This document shows positions 22,346 to 35,875 of a stretch of DNA of 64,000 nt, piece after piece (positions within the stretch are counted from its first letter, which is position 1; every line of letters starts with the position of its first letter). The DNA lies in NCBI GenBank assembly GCA_029931535.1, contig JAQPZY010001692.1, forward strand, positions 3,462,001 to 3,526,000, read 5' to 3'. Both the position numbers and the translations under genes were made by a program. The stretch is from Margaritifera margaritifera. Lineage: Eukaryota > Mollusca > Bivalvia > Unionida > Margaritiferidae. The notes under the pieces are model-generated. The model was not told the origin of the DNA. It worked only from the letters and a program-made list of their open reading frames with translations, and made no database searches.

Positions 22346-23438
22346 TCCAGTCAACAAAATTGGCAATCTTTCCATCCTATTACAAAGAATAGATTTTGTT
22401 GTTGACTAATATAATATGTCCGATAAACTGAAAAACAATATTTTAATACACTAGAAAAAAAATTGACACAAATGACTTTTTACGCTCAGATTGTTTTTAC
22501 AACCTTGAGATGTATACAAAATCAATGAGGAATAACTACCAATGCTGACAAGGAAGAAAGGATAGAAACTGAACCTTGGAAACACAACTCAAAAAATAAA
22601 AATCACTCCAAGCAACATTTACACAGTGTGCATAACCAAATGTAATGCTAAGTAGTTATGATTCAATAGCCAAATATTTATACAAAGCACAACAATATCA
22701 GATATTATTTGTGGGTGTTCGAAATCAGAAAATATATATTTACCTTGATCAAATAAACATCACAAATTATTTCAACGGACAATACTCTTGTCTGTTAGAG
22801 TCTTTACACACAGAAATATTTTTCATGGAGACATTTCTTTGTTAGCTTCTTAATGGTCATAACAAGCAATTACATATATGTACAACTAACAGATTAAATA
22901 TCAGCATAAAAGATGAAGATCACAAATTAATAGGGTTGTGTTGGATGCATGTAGTATATGCTTTTCGCGTTGCTCAAACAAATTAAGTTGTTTCCTCACG
23001 TTAGGTAAATAGCATAATGACTGACATATCTTTAAGATGTTCAAGTGATAGTTTTAGTTTTATTTTGCAGAAAAAGAGAACAATTATAATACTAGGTGAA
23101 TCCGTACATAATGATTTAAATTTGAATACCATCCGATTACAAATGCTGATGATCCTATTAAAAATTTAAAGAAACGAAAAAAGATTCAAAAGATCTGGAA
23201 CAAAAATTTTTAAAGGAAGCAAACAAAGTAATAAATTAAACAGATACAAACAGAGGCATTTAAAACAGATTTAAGTCTTCGACTAGGTGTAAAGGATTTT
23301 GCACTGAATGCCAGGAAGGATATATTTAAAGTTGAAATCGACAATAAAAATTGGGTTTGAGGACAAAGCTAATTTTTTGCCAGGATGTATATTACTTTAT
23401 GAATTTCATATTAATTTGAATCAGAAGAATCCAGATGG

Positions 23439-23443
<5 letters not shown>
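22346..23443. other. No assigned gene
   Basis: Frames 22645-22845 (66 codons, MLSSYDSIAKYLYKAQQYQI start) and a broken + frame near 23260-23340 (LSLRLGVKDFALNARKDIF) look coding-like but are unassigned. Confidence 0.25.
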
Positions 23444-23527
<84 letters not shown>

Positions 23528-23540
23528 AGAGAGAGAGAGA
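23444..23540. repeat. Compound (TA)n(GA)n microsatellite
   Basis: About 80 bases of TA followed by AAAGAGAGAGAGAGAGA. It mirrors the compound array at 16733-16822. Confidence 0.98.
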
Positions 23541-23808
23541 ATTACAATACACCAAACAGAGCAGAAAGTGCTATCCCTGGATTAAACAGTAGAATGCTGG
23601 GTAATATTAACAGAATTTTGAAAAATACAAATAAATAATATTAGCATAGAAATTAGAGAATTGTCGAAATGGGATAGAGGTTGGTGCTTACAGGTAAGGC
23701 GATGGGTGCCGTAACTCGCGGATCCGGGTACGGATTAAAATATACATATATGGCGGCGTAACATATCACGCAAGGGGTGCTGATTGTGAACCTGAACGCA
23801 ATAGAGGA

Positions 23809-24072
23809 TTGTTGCATCGATCTATTGCTAAAATTATGCCTCAAACATTAGTTGAAATTCACAGATTTAGCAATGCCCCATTCGCCTTTGCCGAATGCAA
23901 GGGTGATTCACATCAATATGTCATTCAGAGTTTTAAAACAAAAATAAACGTATATACAGTTGTTATCAACTTGTACATTACAATTTTGGATTATATCAAG
24001 TTGTACATTGAAAGTTTGCATTATATGAAATTGCGTACTGTATTAGATGCAGAGAAAAGATTATTTTTGTAA
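23809..24072 (+). CDS. Unassigned ORF
   Basis: An 87-codon + frame (from an alternative start codon; first ATG at 23836) contains LVEIHRFSNAPFAFAECKGD and a Tyr/Leu-rich C-terminus. Upstream frames at 23680-23800 are broken. No family recognised. It may be an old element ORF or chance. Confidence 0.2.
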   Translation: MLHRSIAKIMPQTLVEIHRFSNAPFAFAECKGDSHQYVIQSFKTKINVYTVVINLYITILDYIKLYIESLHYMKLRTVLDAEKRLFL

Positions 24073-26458
24073 ACATTTGACTATAAAACGAATCTCAGTT
24101 TAAAAGAATTACGTGCATATTATATGAAAGAGAACATTATTTTATATTTTATAGAAAATACTGGAACACATAACACTGGCATAATCAAACTCGGCAGAAA
24201 AAGTAATGAGAGAATATCAAACAAAACTTAAGAAAATAAGTAAAACAGAATTGTCTCCGTGAATTAATCAACACTAAGCCTCCTTGCTAAATGTTCTATT
24301 TACTGTTCCATAAATATATAGCTATCTACAAACCTGATTGTCCTTTGAACTGTTATTTCTTTTCTGTTTATTACAAATTTCTCAACTATGAAATCATTGT
24401 TAAATGAAATGTATTTTTCATCATTATTTTCCCTATTATTTATATATTCATGTGGATAATTTTTAACTAAGGTCTTGATGAACAGAAGGTTGTTTTAAAC
24501 AAACAAGTCTGTATTATCAGTATTTAACAGTCAAATTGTATTCGCTATGGCCCATATCTCTATACTTGCCTTTGAAATGACCATGCTCTCTTACTTTATC
24601 CTAAATTAAGGTACAATTATTACAGGTTGCCTTTGATACGATCTATTTCCTACAGATATAAAATATGCTTGTTGAGTTGAAATGTTGTTCAGCATATGTG
24701 AATATTATAGATTTTACATTTATGTTTGCTGTAACTTTTCATATAATAGTTTTGAAATTCGATGAAGAACTGTGTACACTATTTTAATGCAGTCCGTTTC
24801 TTTGCAAATTATTGGTTTCAATCTCCATCTCATGTGAAATGATTTGACAAAAGAACAAAACCCCGATGAAATGTGTTTTGCTGTTTTAATGCTCCAAGAT
24901 ATATTGGGTTGTGCGCCACTTCGCTTTTCACAGGGATGATGATAATTTCAGAATCACCATGTAGAATATACAGAGCTTTTAACTGATGTTGATAGTTTTT
25001 AAATTTTAACCACTAAAAATTATTATATATTTTCTCTTTTCATGTTTGTTGATCTGTGATCTGTAAATCTTTATTTCAAACGTAGTGATACCTTTCGTCA
25101 CTATTCAAGATTAGATTTAAACACAAATGGCATGTCATCATTTCCTTCTTTTTTCTCTCTGTTATTTTACTGGTTTGATACAGTTTCTCATCGATTACAC
25201 TGTCTCATCGTTCTAACATTTCACATACGTTTACCGATATGTTAAATGTATTTTCAGATTATTCAGTGTCATCTATTTTTACATTTGATCTATTACACCA
25301 ATGCCTGCATCTATCTAGGTTGTATTTTGATGGTCTCTCTACAAACACACTTTGTGTTTGTAACACAGATTCGACTGCATAAAATAAACACCTAATATAT
25401 TGTTGTTATTGGTTTTAACATTAATAGCAGCTTTTTACTTTTTTACCCATTCAGGCAAATTTATGTATGACCTTCCACTGAGTGGTTGATATTTATCTAC
25501 ATGTAATGTCAAATATTTTATCCTGTTAAACATCCATCTCGTACTTTCGCTTATTTTCTGTCCAAAAAAAATAAATAGTATATGCAGTATATCAGACAGT
25601 GTTTCTATCACAATTTGCGTTTCACTTCTATTCATGACATTATGAGGTCTGGTTCTGTGATATAAGTTTCTATACTAAACTTGTTCTCCTTCTTGGGTCG
25701 GTCGTTTCCGCCAACGATCAGAAAGAACAAAAAAACAACTCAGAAATGCTACAGTAGCCGCTATTGCATAGATATGTTCGGAACGTTTGTAAATAGTTTC
25801 ATAAAAATATAATAATGCTTTGACATGGTTCTATTATGTCCTCCGACATTTTCCAGCGGTTTGCTCGTTTTCCTCCGACATTTTCCAGCGGTTTGCTCGT
25901 TTTTCGCTGTCACTTCGTCTAAGAGTTTCTTGGATGGAATTATGTAGAAAGTCACGAGGTTCTCCAATTGTTGTTTTATAAGTCTAATTGAAAAGTCTAA
26001 TTAAACTTGTACAGATCCAAATTGTCTAATTTTGCAGCTGAAGATCTTTTTCAAGTACGGTTCAACAACATTAAAGAATTCGCACAAATCTATATTGTTA
26101 CCACCGTAAAATATTTATTCAATTAGATTACGATTAAATGAAATTCAAAGTTTTATAGTCAATATTGTATAATTAAATAGTATTCAGAATCTGAGAGCTT
26201 ATACTTAATAATACTTCTTGCATTATGAACAATACACGCGCTCTTTATTTGTATTCAAACATGTTTTATCCGTGCACCTCAGCCCAGGTATGCCTGGCGT
26301 TAATCCGTACTACACATGTCCAAATGTGCAACATTATTCGAATATTTAAAGTTTAAATTTCCTTGCCATCCCGCAAAACTTATCTCAGACATAGCATTCT
26401 CACAGATGCAGGTCGTTAAATATCATATTGTTTAAAAGGCAAATCAGCGGAAAACATA
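24073..26458. other. No gene seen; one 32-bp tandem duplication
   Basis: AT-rich, no supported gene. At 25840-25903 the sequence CCTCCGACATTTTCCAGCGG TTTGCTCGTTTT occurs twice in tandem. Confidence 0.5.
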
Positions 26459-26866
26459 ATGTGTATTGACAATAATTGCAACAATATTGTTGAAACGAAG
26501 TGGGAATATTTAAAATTTACTAACCAAGTCACTATATATTCATGTCCTCGCCAGAAACAAATTAAAGCTGAGCAAGAAACTCTGTTTCGCTTCCTTACGC
26601 ATGCATTTTATTATACGGGCAATACACGATCTGCTGTGTGCAAACATTTGTCCAAGAACGAGGAAGTAGCTTCAATCCCGAGAGTTCAAAGTCTTTTTCT
26701 GATGGCTTCGGCAGGCGTTTGTACAAAGCTAAGACGGTATCATCATTATTCTTTTTTGATTGTGCAGCGCACGACATCAAACCAGCCGCAACCGGCCGAT
26801 CATCTAAGAATATCGGTTTGCGTTCGACAAGTAATTAGCAGACGATTTAAAATGAAAAATAAATAA
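26459..26866 (+). CDS. Unassigned 135-codon ORF; overlapping frames on both strands
   Basis: The longest ATG-initiated frame in this gene-poor part starts with ATG at 26459. Two other frames over the same DNA, + 26638-26838 (SSFNPESSKSFSDGFGRRLY) and minus 26595-26780 (LYKRLPKPSEKDFELSGLK), look at least as protein-like. The base composition is less AT-rich than its neighbours. It could be an exon of a host gene or an old insertion; I cannot choose the coding frame. Confidence 0.25.
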   Translation: MCIDNNCNNIVETKWEYLKFTNQVTIYSCPRQKQIKAEQETLFRFLTHAFYYTGNTRSAVCKHLSKNEEVASIPRVQSLFLMASAGVCTKLRRYHHYSFLIVQRTTSNQPQPADHLRISVCVRQVISRRFKMKNK

Positions 26867-27214
26867 AATTTAAAGTGAAAAAAGCTGAATTCAACACTCC
26901 AATACAATTAGTCAACGAATCCTGGCTTGTATATATATTATGTTTGGCGGTGAGTTTCAATATGATTTTCAAAGGGAAATAATGGAATTCGAAAACAACA
27001 AAGTATTGATTCAAGTCTCTATTAATTCGTTATTTTCAAGGTTCTACTCATTAAAAGATTGGTACTTTCCAAGTATTATTAAATAACAAAATTGGTTTAT
27101 TCGTTATAGAACCCAGGTAAACAAATATTAAAGGGTCATCTCTGACCACAAACCTTTCAAGGTTTACCAAACAATCAATGAGAAAAAAAATCTCTCCAAT
27201 TTACATAGAAATAG
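26867..27214. other. No gene seen
   Basis: AT-rich sequence without a supported feature. Confidence 0.5.
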
Positions 27215-27366
27215 TGACCTCTGGAGAGAGAGAGAGAGAGAGAGAACTCCATTTGTTTTTATTTTGAAGTTGTTTATCGCGAGAAAGAAGGTAACTATTA
27301 ATCGAAAGAGAGAACCCCATTACTTTTTTATTGTAACGTTGTTAATCTGGCGACATATCCATTATC

Positions 27367-27425
<59 letters not shown>

Positions 27426-27477
27426 TGAGAACCCCATGACTTTTATTGTAACGTTGTTAATCTGTCGACCTATCATT

Positions 27478-27520
<43 letters not shown>

Positions 27521-27653
27521 CACGCCTCTTATTGTAAAGTCGTATATTGAGAGAACCTCATTACCTTTTATTGTAACATTGTTACATCTGTCGACATATC
27601 AGTTATCGAGAGAGAAAGAGAGAGAGACCCCCACTACTCTTTATTGTAAAGTT

Positions 27654-27710
<57 letters not shown>

Positions 27711-27735
27711 AAGAGAGAGAGAGTGAGAGAGAGAT
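27215..27735. repeat. Compound array: (GA)n blocks alternating with a ~50-bp unit
   Basis: Five (GA)n runs are separated by related spacers containing GAACCCCAT(T/G)AC, TTTTATTGTAACGTTGTTAA, TCTG(T/G)CGAC(A/C)TATC(A/C)ATTAT. The whole is a higher-order tandem repeat with period about 100 bp and variable GA length. Confidence 0.9.
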
Positions 27736-28746
27736 TACAAATTTTGTTTTGCGTATGAGAAACGTACCCATCCACCCTACTTCCCACACCCGAAAAACCC
27801 CCCAGATACATTGTTAGTGATTATTGCAACAATTCCTTTACTCGCCCTTTGATTCATTAGATACTATGGTTAATGAAAACAGTAGAACATGCATTTTAGC
27901 TGTGAATAAACTTTAACAGAAACACTGAGAAAATAGTCAGGTCACAATGACAAGTTGCTTGAGAACGATTAAGGAAAATGGTATAACATTCATTCCAGCT
28001 GTCATGAAGCGTTAAAACTGACACTGACAAAAACTCAGATTCTGCATCGTTTCGTGACCGTTACATTTCGTTGTCTTTGTTTTTTTTGTTTTTTTTTTCG
28101 TTGTGTTGTATTTTATCGCTCTGTGCTGCGTCATCTTTATGAGTATGTCTCCTATATATCTAGATACCGATTGACGTCGCTATTGTGGCACAACCGAAGA
28201 CTAAAATACTGGTCAGTCTTCTTGAAATTAGGGTTAAGGGTCGACATTTACGCATTTATACGCATATATACTTAAGGAATATACTTTTAACAAACACAGA
28301 GCTAATGCGTGAAATATAGCGTACTAATAAGCTGTATTGAAGACATTGAACATTTTAGTTTTATCGCCTGAATCAACTCCTGTGGACGAATACTCGTCTG
28401 CGTTTGAAAAACCCGACCCTATTTATTGTATTACTGTATGTCACTCAAACCTTAACCCTATGGATCGCTAACCAGTACTATTGCTGGCAAAGGTGTGACG
28501 CATCTCGTGATTTACACTGGCAACCTGTCGGACATTCAGACCTAATGTCCGTCACTTAGCCAACTGCCACTATATATTACACTGAAATTGAAATTGTCAT
28601 AACTTTAACATTTTTCAACCATTTTTCATAATCTTTTCCGCATGCACTAACAATAATTCACATGGGGTAAGTATGAACGTAACACATTCTGATTTGATAT
28701 TCTATACTATGTTATAGAGCAGGCATGGTTATCTTTATTCTTTGGA
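27736..28746. other. No gene seen
   Basis: No supported ORF, RNA gene or repeat. Confidence 0.5.
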
Positions 28747-29231
28747 TATGTCATTTGCGCTACGGACAGTTGTAGCATATACAGTAATTGATGTGCTTTA
28801 ATGCCTTATGTCATTTGCGCTATGGACAGTTGTAGCACATACAGTAATTGATGTGCTTTAATACCTTATGTCCTTTGCGCTATGGACAGTTGTAGCACAT
28901 ACAGTAATTGATGTGCTTTAATACCTTATGTCATTTGCGCTACGGACAGTTGTAGCACATACAGTAATTGATGTGCTTTAATACCTTATGTCCTTTGCGC
29001 TATGGACAGTTGTAGCACATACAGTAATTGATGTGCTTTAATAACTTATGTCATTTGCGCTATGGACAGTTGTAGCACATACAGTAATTGATGTGCTTTA
29101 ATACCTTATGTCATTTGCGCTATGGACAGTTGTAGCACATACAGTAATTGATGTGCTTTAATACCTTATGTCATTTGCGCTATGGACAGTTGTCGCACAT
29201 ACAGTAATTGATGTGCTTTAATACCTTATGT
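28747..29231. repeat. 60-bp minisatellite, 8 copies
   Basis: Eight units of exactly 60 bp, ATGTCATTTGCGCTATGGAC, AGTTGTAGCACATACAGTAA, TTGATGTGCTTTAATACCTT, differing at one to three positions each (CAT/CCT, TAT/TAC, AGC/CGC). Some changes alternate between units. Confidence 0.97.
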
Positions 29232-29904
29232 GCTAGATAAGAATCTTGGTTGTTACCCGTAAAACACAAACATAGATCTCTGATTATTCGTCGTGTTACG
29301 TGATTTTTTAAACCTTCACAACCGAAAAATGTGGATTTCCCTTGCGAATAGAATAACAGAACGAGACATTACTTGTAATTTAGTTTTGCGTTGCCTTGTG
29401 TAAATTTTATTTTGCAAATGGTATTTTGTTCTCAATATTCATTCGCACACTTTTTCATACCAAGCACGTTTTCGTAGACTACATTTGATTAAAAACAAGG
29501 CGTATAGTATAAACTGAAATCAATCTCTTTAAAAAAATATCGAGTACTGCTAGTATATTTAAGGAGCGTTACTGACTCTATGCGTTTAACACATTTTATT
29601 ACATACCCATTTAATCTTACATGCTTGACCTGGCGTTCGATACAGCTGTTCACTCCGTATTTCCGTATCATACACCCAGATTCGAACTACTTAGGTGCCT
29701 TCTTTGACGTCCGCGAGTAGATATTTTTAGACACAGTGAATCGAACTTTTATAAATCCCAGTTTGTTTTGAATTTCATTCATACAATAAAGCTAAAAATA
29801 TTTAGAAAGCGTAAAAAGGAGGTATGTAATAAATACAAAACCGCATTTGAATTTGGTACTGAGTCGGGGGAAAGAACTCGTTTGATTTGGAATATGAATA
29901 TGTC
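29232..29904. other. No gene seen
   Basis: No supported feature. Confidence 0.5.
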
Positions 29905-30118
29905 TTGGCCTGACGGCCATGACGTAATCGGTGCCATTTAGCCACTATTGTGCTGACGTGCCGTTTGAAGGGCTTATCTTCTTAGGTTTTATTGGGCTGG
30001 AAGGATGTATCTTCCAGTGTTTTAATTTTGTTTCCAATTCTTTCTATTTACATTTTTAGAACTTTACCTTTAATCGGCGCCGTCTGACCACTATTGTGCT
30101 GACGTGTTGTTGAACCCT
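29905..30118 (+). mobile_element. Two SINE tail fragments
   Basis: CGGTGCCATTTAGCCACTAT TGTGCTGACGTGCCGTT near 29930-29967 and CGGCGCCGTCTGACCACTAT TGTGCTGACGTGTTGTT near 30074-30110 are two versions of the same tail found at 18990 and 53061. Confidence 0.6.
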
Positions 30119-30120
30119 GG

Positions 30121-30255
30121 TACATACATACATACATACATACATACATACATACATACATACATACATACATACATACATACATACATACATACATACA
30201 TACATACATACATACATACATACATACATACATACATACATACGTACATACATAC
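30121..30255. repeat. (CATA)n microsatellite
   Basis: About 33 CATA units with a single CGTA interruption, starting directly after a SINE tail fragment. Confidence 0.98.
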
Positions 30256-30652
30256 TTTCCACCAGCTTCCTATATCTTATTTTGTATTAGTGGCAATTAT
30301 CCAGAATGTTAAGATAGAAGCGAATAATGCACTATTGCAGATTATAGATGGCGCCAGATGAAACACGATATCCATGCAATGACGTAGGTCCCCTAAACAG
30401 CTTACCGCTATTGAGCAAAAAGCTTTCACCAAATCTCGTTTGCCTTTTTCTCAGAAGATAGACCCCTTCCTATAACATGTATTATTTCTAGTTATTTTTT
30501 CTTCTTTAGTTTTGTAGTTTAGTCTTTGTCATTATCTGGGGTCAGACTAGGATAAAATGCTTCCGGGTCAGTACCCAGCTAAGTAGTTCTTATCTAAATT
30601 TAGGGGTTTTGTTTGGATGTTCCTTTCATTGTGAAATTCTCAATCTACCCTC

Positions 30653-31006
30653 TTAGAGATGAACCAACTGACTCTCACCAGTATCTGCTCCCGACCATCT
30701 ACCACCCCAACCACGTAATAAAATATCTGCGGCCTGTGCGTTCGGACCAAACGCATATGGTCTATTCCGGCTACCTTTGAAAACAGACACGTACAGCTCA
30801 AAGGGCAACTTAGAAGGAGAGGATACAGAAGGAGATACATTGACGAGGCTGCTAACAAAACTGGAATCCTCGACAGAAACGTCCTCTTGAAATTTTAAGC
30901 TAAGAAAACCAGCAAGCGACTCCCCTTCGTTGTTACTTTCCTCCTCAATACCCCAAACTTCAGACGCACTGCCCCAGATCGAATCTTCCGAACGTCGGAA
31001 GGGCAT
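30653..31006 (-). CDS. Unassigned acidic, Ser-rich ORF
   Basis: A 117-codon minus frame starts MPFRRSEDSIWGSASEVWGI and is rich in Ser and acidic residues, ending LLRGWGGRWSGADTGESQ. It lies just downstream (in the LINE sense) of the minus-strand RT remnant at 31160-31656. It may be part of that element, of another retroelement, or a chance frame. No family recognised. Confidence 0.3.
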   Translation of the reverse strand: MPFRRSEDSIWGSASEVWGIEEESNNEGESLAGFLSLKFQEDVSVEDSSFVSSLVNVSPSVSSPSKLPFELYVSVFKGSRNRPYAFGPNAQAADILLRGWGGRWSGADTGESQLVHL

Positions 31007-31159
31007 ATTTCAAGAAGTTCCTATGGTTTCGTACTGCAGATCTAAATATCTCAAAGACAATCTGGTACGTGGCAAGGCAACTTCAAAAAGGCCACAGATT
31101 CAGGCACATATTGCTGCAAAGACAAGCACAGCCTAATTTGCAAGCATATGCCTGAGACC

Positions 31160-31656
31160 AAATCGTTCAGAACTTCGACGACATAGTTAGCTTTACCATC
31201 AATCAAAAGTTAGGATGTCGAACCAAAATTGTAATCTATCTCCTGACATGCAAGATCTGTGCCACTCAATAGGTTGCAGCTTATTTTTGAGGGATCTAAA
31301 AATAGTTAACAATGTCGATCCTTTTTTAAGTATATTTTAAATATGCAGATTCCAGATGCATGTATTACCAAATGTAAGTCCAAATGTTTATCGTTGTCAG
31401 CAAAAGCAAGCGATTCGTTTTGGAACTTTAATTTTGGGAAAGAGTGGGCTTTTCTTTTTGATTAAAAAGAATGACTTCAGTTTTTGCTGTGTGCAAGTTT
31501 ACTAAACATTGCTTTGACTAGTCATTTAAAGTTTCTAAGTCAACGTTGAGTATGTATTGGATATCTTGCATCATTCTATAAGAATAAGAAAGAGAACTGT
31601 CGTCAGCAAAAGTCTGACGACGCTAAGTAGTTCATCAGCAATATCATTGATATATA
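31160..31656 (-). mobile_element. LINE reverse transcriptase, 3' part (minus strand)
   Basis: Read on the minus strand: an INDIADELLS segment (as in the YINDI-type palm motif), then FADDSSLSYSY, the catalytic aspartates, then LETLND, a KTEVILFNQK segment and a decayed thumb. It continues the RT broken off at 33640, on the other side of the Tigger insertion. CR1/Jockey-like by motif style. Confidence 0.75.
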
Positions 31657-32489
31657 CAGTGAAACCCCTCAAAATCGAACTGAGGGTATACCGGAATCTG
31701 CTCAAAAGCTAACTTTGTTTGGAGTCCCGAATTTTTCTTTTTTAAATATCATCACTTTTTCCCAGTAAACCGAAATCCCTCAACTCCGAATACCGAAACA
31801 AATTTCGATTCCAAAGTTCCATTTTACGCTACCCCCACCCCTATAAAACCTAAACTCACGTCAAACTTGGAAATGTGTTTTAGCTGCTAATTTCCTGACA
31901 CATGCTGGAACAGATTAATTATGGTTAGAGAGTACTGTAGTAGGTTTATCTGTGAGACAAAGACCCAGAAAATGGTCCATGGACACGCGAGGTTAAAACA
32001 ATACTTGACACGGGCACCGACACAGATTATAGCTGACAATAGGCTGATCTGAAGTCTTTGCACCGTAAAAAAAGAGCCAGCTTTTAAGGCGGATTATTCA
32101 TAACTAAATGCTTGTAGGTAAGTCATTTAAGATTATGTTTATCTGCTAAGTATCTAATTGTGATTGATGCGGTTCATTTGTATACATGATCAATAGAACA
32201 TTTTTTCTTTGTTTTTTTAAATTAAATATCAGGGCTTTATTGACCAGGCATTTGGCCTTGATTTTGATGCTTTGCCGACGGAGACCGACAAAACATCTGT
32301 TGGATGCTACCCAGATTCGCTTAATTGATTTTCAATGGAGAAAAATCATTACATACATGTGTATGAGTAGCTGTTACTGTTATTCACAAAATGTATAAGT
32401 AATGCAAAAAACAAATGAACCGGCATGAAAGACAAATCAATATTTTTTTGGGACAATACTATACACACACACTTGATCTTCGTCTGAGT

Positions 32490-33156
32490 CATGTGACTTT
32501 TAAATTCCTGGCAGCTTACACGACATCACACTTGCAGTCTCTTGGCCAGGGCATAATTCGTGCATTCAAGGCTAGATATAGGAAATATCAGCTGCGTTCT
32601 GTTGTGACAAAAATTGATTGTGCGGACAGTGCAAAGTGAACTTTGTAAACAAATCACTCTGTTGGATGCTACCCACTGGGTTTAAAACTTCTGGTCAAAG
32701 ACGACGCCTGTTACAATTAAGAATTGCTTTGAAGTAACCGGCTTTCCCATTAATGCGGACAACTATAACGTCAATGAAGATGGCGATGAGGACGATATTC
32801 CCTTGGCTAGACTGGCTCATGAATTACGACTGGGCATTGACCCTGGGCGTCTATATTATTTTGACAACGATGTTCACGTTCAGGATAATTAAGATGACTG
32901 GGAGAGTGAACTTATGTCGGGGTTTCGTGAAAGCAATCAGGCCTATGATGAAAGCGATGAATATGATGAATATGCAAAGGATGAGCGATATTTGGCTATG
33001 GAACTAGAAATGGAGTCATTAACACAAGCCACATTAGTTAAAGAAAGATATAAGAAAACACAGACAACTCTCGATGGCTTCCTCAAGCGAGGCTCTGGAA
33101 CTGTGAACATTATGAATTTTACGGAGTACTTAAATATTATGGAATATCATTCATAA
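32490..33156 (+). pseudogene. Tigger/pogo (DDE_1, CENP-B/jerky-like) transposase C-terminal remnant
   Basis: Fragments in order: HLQSLGQGIIRAFKARYRKY (the QPLDQGVI-type end of the DDE_1 domain) at 32535-32595, then DEDDIPLARLAHELR near 32790-32840, an acidic stretch (DDWESELMSG, YDESDEYDEY) and the C-terminal RYKKTQTTLDGFLKR near 33040-33100. These match the end of Tigger/pogo transposases. The N-terminal CENP-B helix-turn-helix and the first catalytic aspartates are not recognisable between 31700 and 32480, so the copy is internally deleted or highly decayed. Intact versions cut and paste at TA sites. Confidence 0.78.
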
Positions 33157-33423
33157 TTCTAATGGACTTAAGGTAAAGTTATAAAAGTACCTCATTACTC
33201 AAATGTTTCTTGTGACGACGAACAACTGTATTTATTCATGTGACAGGATGTGATTTTCAGATTGAACGTATGTTGTTCAGCCAATTTTTCATTAAATATT
33301 GTTGAAAAAAAGCAAAAAAATTAAAAAATAAAATTAAAATTAAAAAACAACAAACAACGAACAGCTCTCTTAATTATGTTCACTTTTACAAAGACAGACA
33401 CTGATGTTCTCTCATAATTGCAT

Positions 33424-33424
<1 letters not shown>

Positions 33425-33517
<93 letters not shown>
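33425..33517. repeat. (CT)n microsatellite
   Basis: About 46 uninterrupted CT units inside the Tigger copy. Confidence 0.98.
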
Positions 33518-33520
<3 letters not shown>

Positions 33521-33638
33521 TAAGCACTTAGAAAAATAATTTGTTTAACATCTGCGAAAACCTCAGTTTACCGGAAACCTCTCAGAACCGAATTTTTTGC
33601 GGTGTCCCTAGGGTTTTCGGTTTTGAGAGGTTTCATTG

Positions 33639-34620
<982 letters not shown>

Positions 34621-35265
34621 AAAGTCATCGAAATTCTCTGCAAGAAATTCAAGTTTGTTTCGGAAAATCTAATGCATAAGTGAACAAGGAAAGTGTGTCA
34701 CCCGTTCTTGCCTAGAAAAATAATTTATACTATTTGTACCTGATGTATCGGAGTGGGACGACCTTGGATTCAGATCAACATCACCTGCTTGTAACAAAAT
34801 TTAAGCAAACCAGACAAGAAAAATGATGTAACATATCAATAATGTACATATCCTAATTAATATTACTTGAAACAAAGATGACTTGACAGAGAACATCTGG
34901 CTTAAATCTGAAAATCAAATAAAATTAAATGACCAGGAATTCGTAGATAGCTTTGATAGCAAACCTTGATTCACAATTACACTTGTTGATTCATGTTTAA
35001 TTTTCTTCAAAATAATTAAAAGAATGTATTCATGCAGTACAGTTCAAAACAAAACCTTGACAATTAGTGGCTCCAGCAGATGTCAGAGAGACTTATTAGA
35101 AAATGTTCTTTGCTCCAATCTGTTTGCTTTGAACTTTTCTTGCTACGAATAAAACTTGTCTTGATTTGAACATGGTTATCTTTTATTTCGTTTACTATTT
35201 ATTATTACTTCAGAAAAATCACGAACTTTATTCACGTTAAAAAAGACTTGATTTTAAAATTGCGC
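34621..35265. other. No gene seen
   Basis: AT-rich; two AATAAA/ATAAA-type motifs on the minus strand between 35160 and 35240 may relate to the next feature. Confidence 0.4.
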
Positions 35266-35510
35266 TTAAATATTCGTCGTTTCTCTCTTAAAGACCGAGA
35301 GCTTGTTATTTATTGACTGTAAGGTTGATAGATACTTCGGGTTTTTTACTGGATTCATATATTCGTAGTATAACAAAATAGCCCGTTGAAACCAAATCAA
35401 GAAAAATCCATCTTGAGTCAAAAACGTTTGGTCTTGAGCATCTGATTTTTCAAAGAGAAGATCCACGTCTGAATTGGTTTGATTATCTCTGTTTGTTCCT
35501 GAAAGGAGCC
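35266..35510 (-). CDS. Possible 3'-terminal exon of a host gene
   Basis: On the minus strand a CTCCTTTCAG acceptor-like site (near 35500) precedes an open frame TNRDNQTNSDVDLLFEKSDA and onward for about 79 codons, ending at 35266, with an AATAAA motif within about 40 bases after the stop. The composition (DGFFLIWFQRAILLYYEYM) is protein-like. I recognise no family and found no upstream exon with matching phase; the frame at 35602-35832 on the same strand is a candidate partner but has no clear donor. Confidence 0.25.
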
Positions 35511-35875
35511 GGTAAAATCTTTATAATGCACGGCTGGTTGACATAATTAAGATAATTGTATGCTCTGCTTCTCGCTTCATTGATTCAGAACTAACGAATA
35601 ATCACAGAAGGTTTATATAGACTTTAAACTCGTGTGCCGGTGCAGGTCTTTTGAATGTTTTCAAGATGTTATACGCAAAGCAGATGCCATAATAACAATT
35701 TAAACCGTGCATATGCATAGTCAACGTTTCATTGTCTGGCATTACAACACTAATAAAGAAGTAGATCATGGCTTGTCTTCCCTTTAGTGCTAAATCTACA
35801 TGCTGTAGCATTGCACGATTCCGCCTGAACATTAAGCCCCATGCATTTTATAGTCATAGATTTGATAGAAATAGG

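Larger units (their letters stand above)
31657..33638 (+). mobile_element. Tigger/pogo-type DNA transposon inserted in the LINE
   Basis: The left end CAGTGAAACCCCTCAAAATC pairs with the right end, whose complement begins CAATGAAACCTCTCAAAACC. TA stands at both outer edges (31655-31656 and 33639-33640). The insertion interrupts the LINE RT frame between its YINDI-side and upstream parts. Length is about 1.98 kb, including a late (CT)n expansion at 33425-33517. Confidence 0.88.

Noticed and set aside
28747..29231. CRISPR-like array (also considered for 8083-8316)
   Set aside because: The units are contiguous, without unique spacers, and the genome is eukaryotic.
30048..30361. Frames of MYVC and THTYIH repeats over the (CATA)n array
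   Set aside because: Pure repeat artefacts, open in several frames on both strands.
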